NCBI GenBank assembly: GCA_964544115.1
Contig: CAZJBP010000174.1
Span: 1-7,180 of the forward strand
Direction: 5' to 3'
Origin: CAZJBP01 sp964544115
GTDB taxonomy: Bacteria; Verrucomicrobiota; Kiritimatiellia; UBA8416; JADHWI01
Length of the DNA: 7,180 bases
Below the pieces are notes generated by a model. It worked only from the letters and a program-made list of their open reading frames with translations, was not told where the DNA came from and did not search any database. The first letter of the stretch is position 1; every line of letters starts with the position of its first letter. The position numbers and the translations under genes were made by a program. This document shows, piece after piece, positions 6,001-7,180 of the stretch.

Positions 6001-7180
6001 AAGCTGCCAACTGGTAGATTTCCAAGTTTTACTTCGCCCGCCACAACCTTTAGATCTAACGTTTCAGAAACGATATCAGCCGACCCTCGAACATTCACCC
6101 GACCAACATTCCCGGTTATATCAAGCACTGGAATTTGCAGCTTATCTCCAACTAATGACACTCTGGCAAGAACTCGTCCTAAATTCGTTCCACGCCAAGT
6201 CACATTCGGCATGGAGAGATTGGCTTGGACGCTTGGCTTATTCGGGTTACCTTCAGCAATGACTCGACCATTTGCAATACCGCCAAGTTTCCATTTCTTG
6301 GTATTTGGCCAGTGATCAAGACGGACTCCTTTAAAATCAGCGATAATTTTAACATGCGGCTCAATCCCAGGCTTTGGAGATAGGTAGCTAAGTGATCCAG
6401 AAGCTTGCCCCCCTAACGCCTCTCCTGTAAACACAGGCACAAACACAGGCCCGCCTTTTTGATACGCAAATCTGCCTTTCACATTCGTCATCACAAGATG
6501 TTTGAATCGAGCTTCCTGTGCTTGCATGTCCATGACAAGATAGGGGCCAGTCAAACGACCTCTTGTAGAACCGCGTGCCGTAAAGGAACCATAAAACGGG
6601 GGGGGTTCAGCTTCCGAAATTGTCTTCCAAGCCTCATGGATATCCGATCCGGATCCGCTAAAATTTATCGATCCCATCCATGGAACACCCTTCTCAGAGC
6701 GCTCCCTTGTTGAGAACCCGTTAAATACTACTTTAGCCCCTGTTGTCTGCCCTGACCCTTCAAATTGCATTGCTATGTCTGAGATTTTCCCTTTAACTTT
6801 AACATTATAAAACGGATTTAGACTATGAATGTATTGAACCTTTGAAGCGATTACCTCACCGGTACCAAGATAATGCATCTTCCAACGTTTCGGCTCTTTA
6901 TTAGCACGCAGGGAAAATGAACCAGAAAGAACCGCGCCTTGAAGAGTTACCTGAGGCTTTTGTTTCACATAAGGTTCAATCGCATCCCACTGCACTGCGG
7001 TAAAGTTACTTGAGGCAAGCGCTGAAGTCTTCTCGGTAAAAAGCCCACTAATAGTCATCTTCCCTGTGTGCGATCCAACTGCCGACAGCTTTCCGCGAAA
7101 AACATCTCCGGCTATAAATACATTTCCGTTTACATCGGCAAAGTGAGTAGTGATTGGCTTTGGCCGGAGTTCATCATGAG
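3087..7180 (-). CDS. TamB/AsmA-like translocation and assembly protein (DUF490; 5' end outside window)
   Basis: The frame is open from the right edge to a TAA at 3089-3087, giving 1363 visible residues. A Met at 7058 could serve as a start, but 40 further residues upstream stay open and read as the same kind of beta-rich sequence (for example VNGNVFIAGDVFRGKL), so the true start and any N-terminal membrane anchor lie outside. Numbered from that Met, most of the chain is beta-rich repeats in which G-x(2-6)-P followed by a short strand recurs about every 106 residues (P172 to P1022). The last ~165 residues match the TamB C-terminal domain: VSIEQVRSLLIGEQAISSL (1184-1202), a Ser-rich turn, an amphipathic GFRDLFMDVAAG segment, then strands ending in TGIRF with terminal Phe. 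TamB proteins span the periplasm as a hydrophobic groove, work with an Omp85 protein, and are implicated in outer-membrane protein and phospholipid transport. The Omp85 gene two positions downstream supports this. Family call is secure; cargo is unknown. Confidence 0.9.
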   Translation of the reverse strand, partial: HDELRPKPITTHFADVNGNVFIAGDVFRGKLSAVGSHTGKMTISGLFTEKTSALASSNFTAVQWDAIEPYVKQKPQVTLQGAVLSGSFSLRANKEPKRWKMHYLGTGEVIASKVQYIHSLNPFYNVKVKGKISDIAMQFEGSGQTTGAKVVFNGFSTRERSEKGVPWMGSINFSGSGSDIHEAWKTISEAEPPPFYGSFTARGSTRGRLTGPYLVMDMQAQEARFKHLVMTNVKGRFAYQKGGPVFVPVFTGEALGGQASGSLSYLSPKPGIEPHVKIIADFKGVRLDHWPNTKKWKLGGIANGRVIAEGNPNKPSVQANLSMPNVTWRGTNLGRVLARVSLVGDKLQIPVLDITGNVGRVNVRGSADIVSETLDLKVVAGEVKLGNLPVGSFVSNKKVQGIAYFRGDLKGSFTKPRVKGNIQVYDGRLGEMNANALDADFSADVDRVRLEKAEIRRGAALVSAKGTVIYGGRTSPLLNLILSATDIPAPEVSRLLKLKIGLGGALTVPNLTVAGTVRNPRVTGMITWGRGAQIDLIKIDSAQATFDYRNGLLNVPELFAKFNSSEVRANGLITSDKNMSFEFLAKNVPLSRFDAYLNLPSSGIPSTKNGIRLTGYADVSGTISGTMVNPKFFAEKIGLTNIALNDLPIGTGEGQLVYADHTIKASNWFITSDKTLFRLDDLSYNYDSKNLTTSAIIDNVAFDTLRSLALTFDLNLSPSAWNRFNAIGGVVSANISVNGPMSAPAMVVKVHTDDLSLRGQTIGQITFDVERQSELYNIKAINWTYGQGAVSGSGVINPNGEITAGIDIHAFNLEWLKLWDRKWSDMKGIVDVTADLSGFSSTPDLRLTVNANDISYTHYQIDAANFSLITVSEGKIATEDATLKRKGYVARISGELPFHWDSLEIPVSEPLSVKLAIKDQPLTALELLSNRVDTKRTEGLINANVDISGTLDEPRAEGAFTASGSSLALTNLNGTFNNILARIAFNHNEVRLETLRLDSSKGGSILGSGNISLVDYPNGNINLGIQLNGLSFDERKLVEQYQEPIRAKLNGGLQVVGPLNNPLVQGTLLVTNASIRLPSEFKPSSAGLVLPINPRFDVNIEIGKGVELKNSVLQAKIIGDATLGGSALLPKVSSNLVIQSGDVTLPLAELKLKQDSRVSASYNAAGVGAEPQTRIDLDVQASTSAAIRSSDGTYKYYKIDLSINGPLKNEGWSNMQVSSDPAGVSIEQVRSLLIGEQAISSLVSSSSDSGAGFRDLFMDVAAGRGGRLIFKPIQDKIAFLFGLEEFYITPNRLDSLSIAVTKQLFGGVYANYNRSISATDETWQFRLFYRLPFQKGLWSRLQLGWSIDYLQINRFTLETGIRF

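Noticed and set aside
6640..6660. Repeated GGATCC-like bases
   Set aside because: They are explained by codons for a Ser-Gly-Ser stretch of the tamB-like protein and do not extend into a larger repeat.
7056..7058. ATG at 7058 as the start of the tamB-like gene
   Set aside because: The frame stays open to the window edge with the same beta-rich composition, there is no Shine-Dalgarno sequence just upstream of this ATG, and no signal or membrane anchor follows it.
1..7180. Mobile element, phage, CRISPR or defence system
   Set aside because: No transposase, integrase, terminal repeats, spacer-repeat pattern or defence domain is visible; all four genes are core envelope functions in one orientation.

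Overview
The window carries four genes, all on the minus strand and all tied to building or guarding a Gram-negative-type outer membrane. In transcription order (right to left) they are: a very long TamB/AsmA-like translocation and assembly protein (start lies beyond the right edge); an ECF-type RNA polymerase sigma factor; a complete Omp85-family outer-membrane insertase with three POTRA domains and a 16-strand-type barrel (BamA or TamA class); and an OmpH/Skp-family periplasmic chaperone whose end lies beyond the left edge.

Layout: tamB-like 7180-3087, a 119-bp gap, sigma 2967-2425, a 13-nt gap, bamA-like 2411-624, a 13-nt gap, ompH-like 610-1. The last three genes are tightly packed, each with a strong Shine-Dalgarno sequence, and almost certainly share a transcript. 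The 119-bp gap is the only sizeable non-coding stretch. It holds a small inverted repeat and weak promoter candidates. No RNA gene, mobile element, CRISPR array or convincing terminator was seen.

The host is a diderm bacterium. The bamA-ompH order matches the classical bamA-skp(-lpxD) neighbourhood. The moderate base composition, the low similarity to proteobacterial versions, and the TamB-sigma-BamA-OmpH grouping suggest a non-proteobacterial diderm. Armatimonadota is my best guess from general familiarity, but the sequence alone does not prove it.

How the genes work together (inference from family roles): OmpH/Skp would carry unfolded outer-membrane proteins across the periplasm. The Omp85 protein would insert them. 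TamB would bridge the inner and outer membranes for protein or lipid transport. The ECF sigma factor, encoded between them with no adjacent anti-sigma gene, could couple expression of this machinery to envelope state. The families are all known; the unusual points are the sigma factor inside the assembly operon, the three-POTRA Omp85 beside tamB, the start-stop codon overlapping the GTG start of the Omp85 gene, and the very regular internal periodicity of the TamB-like protein.
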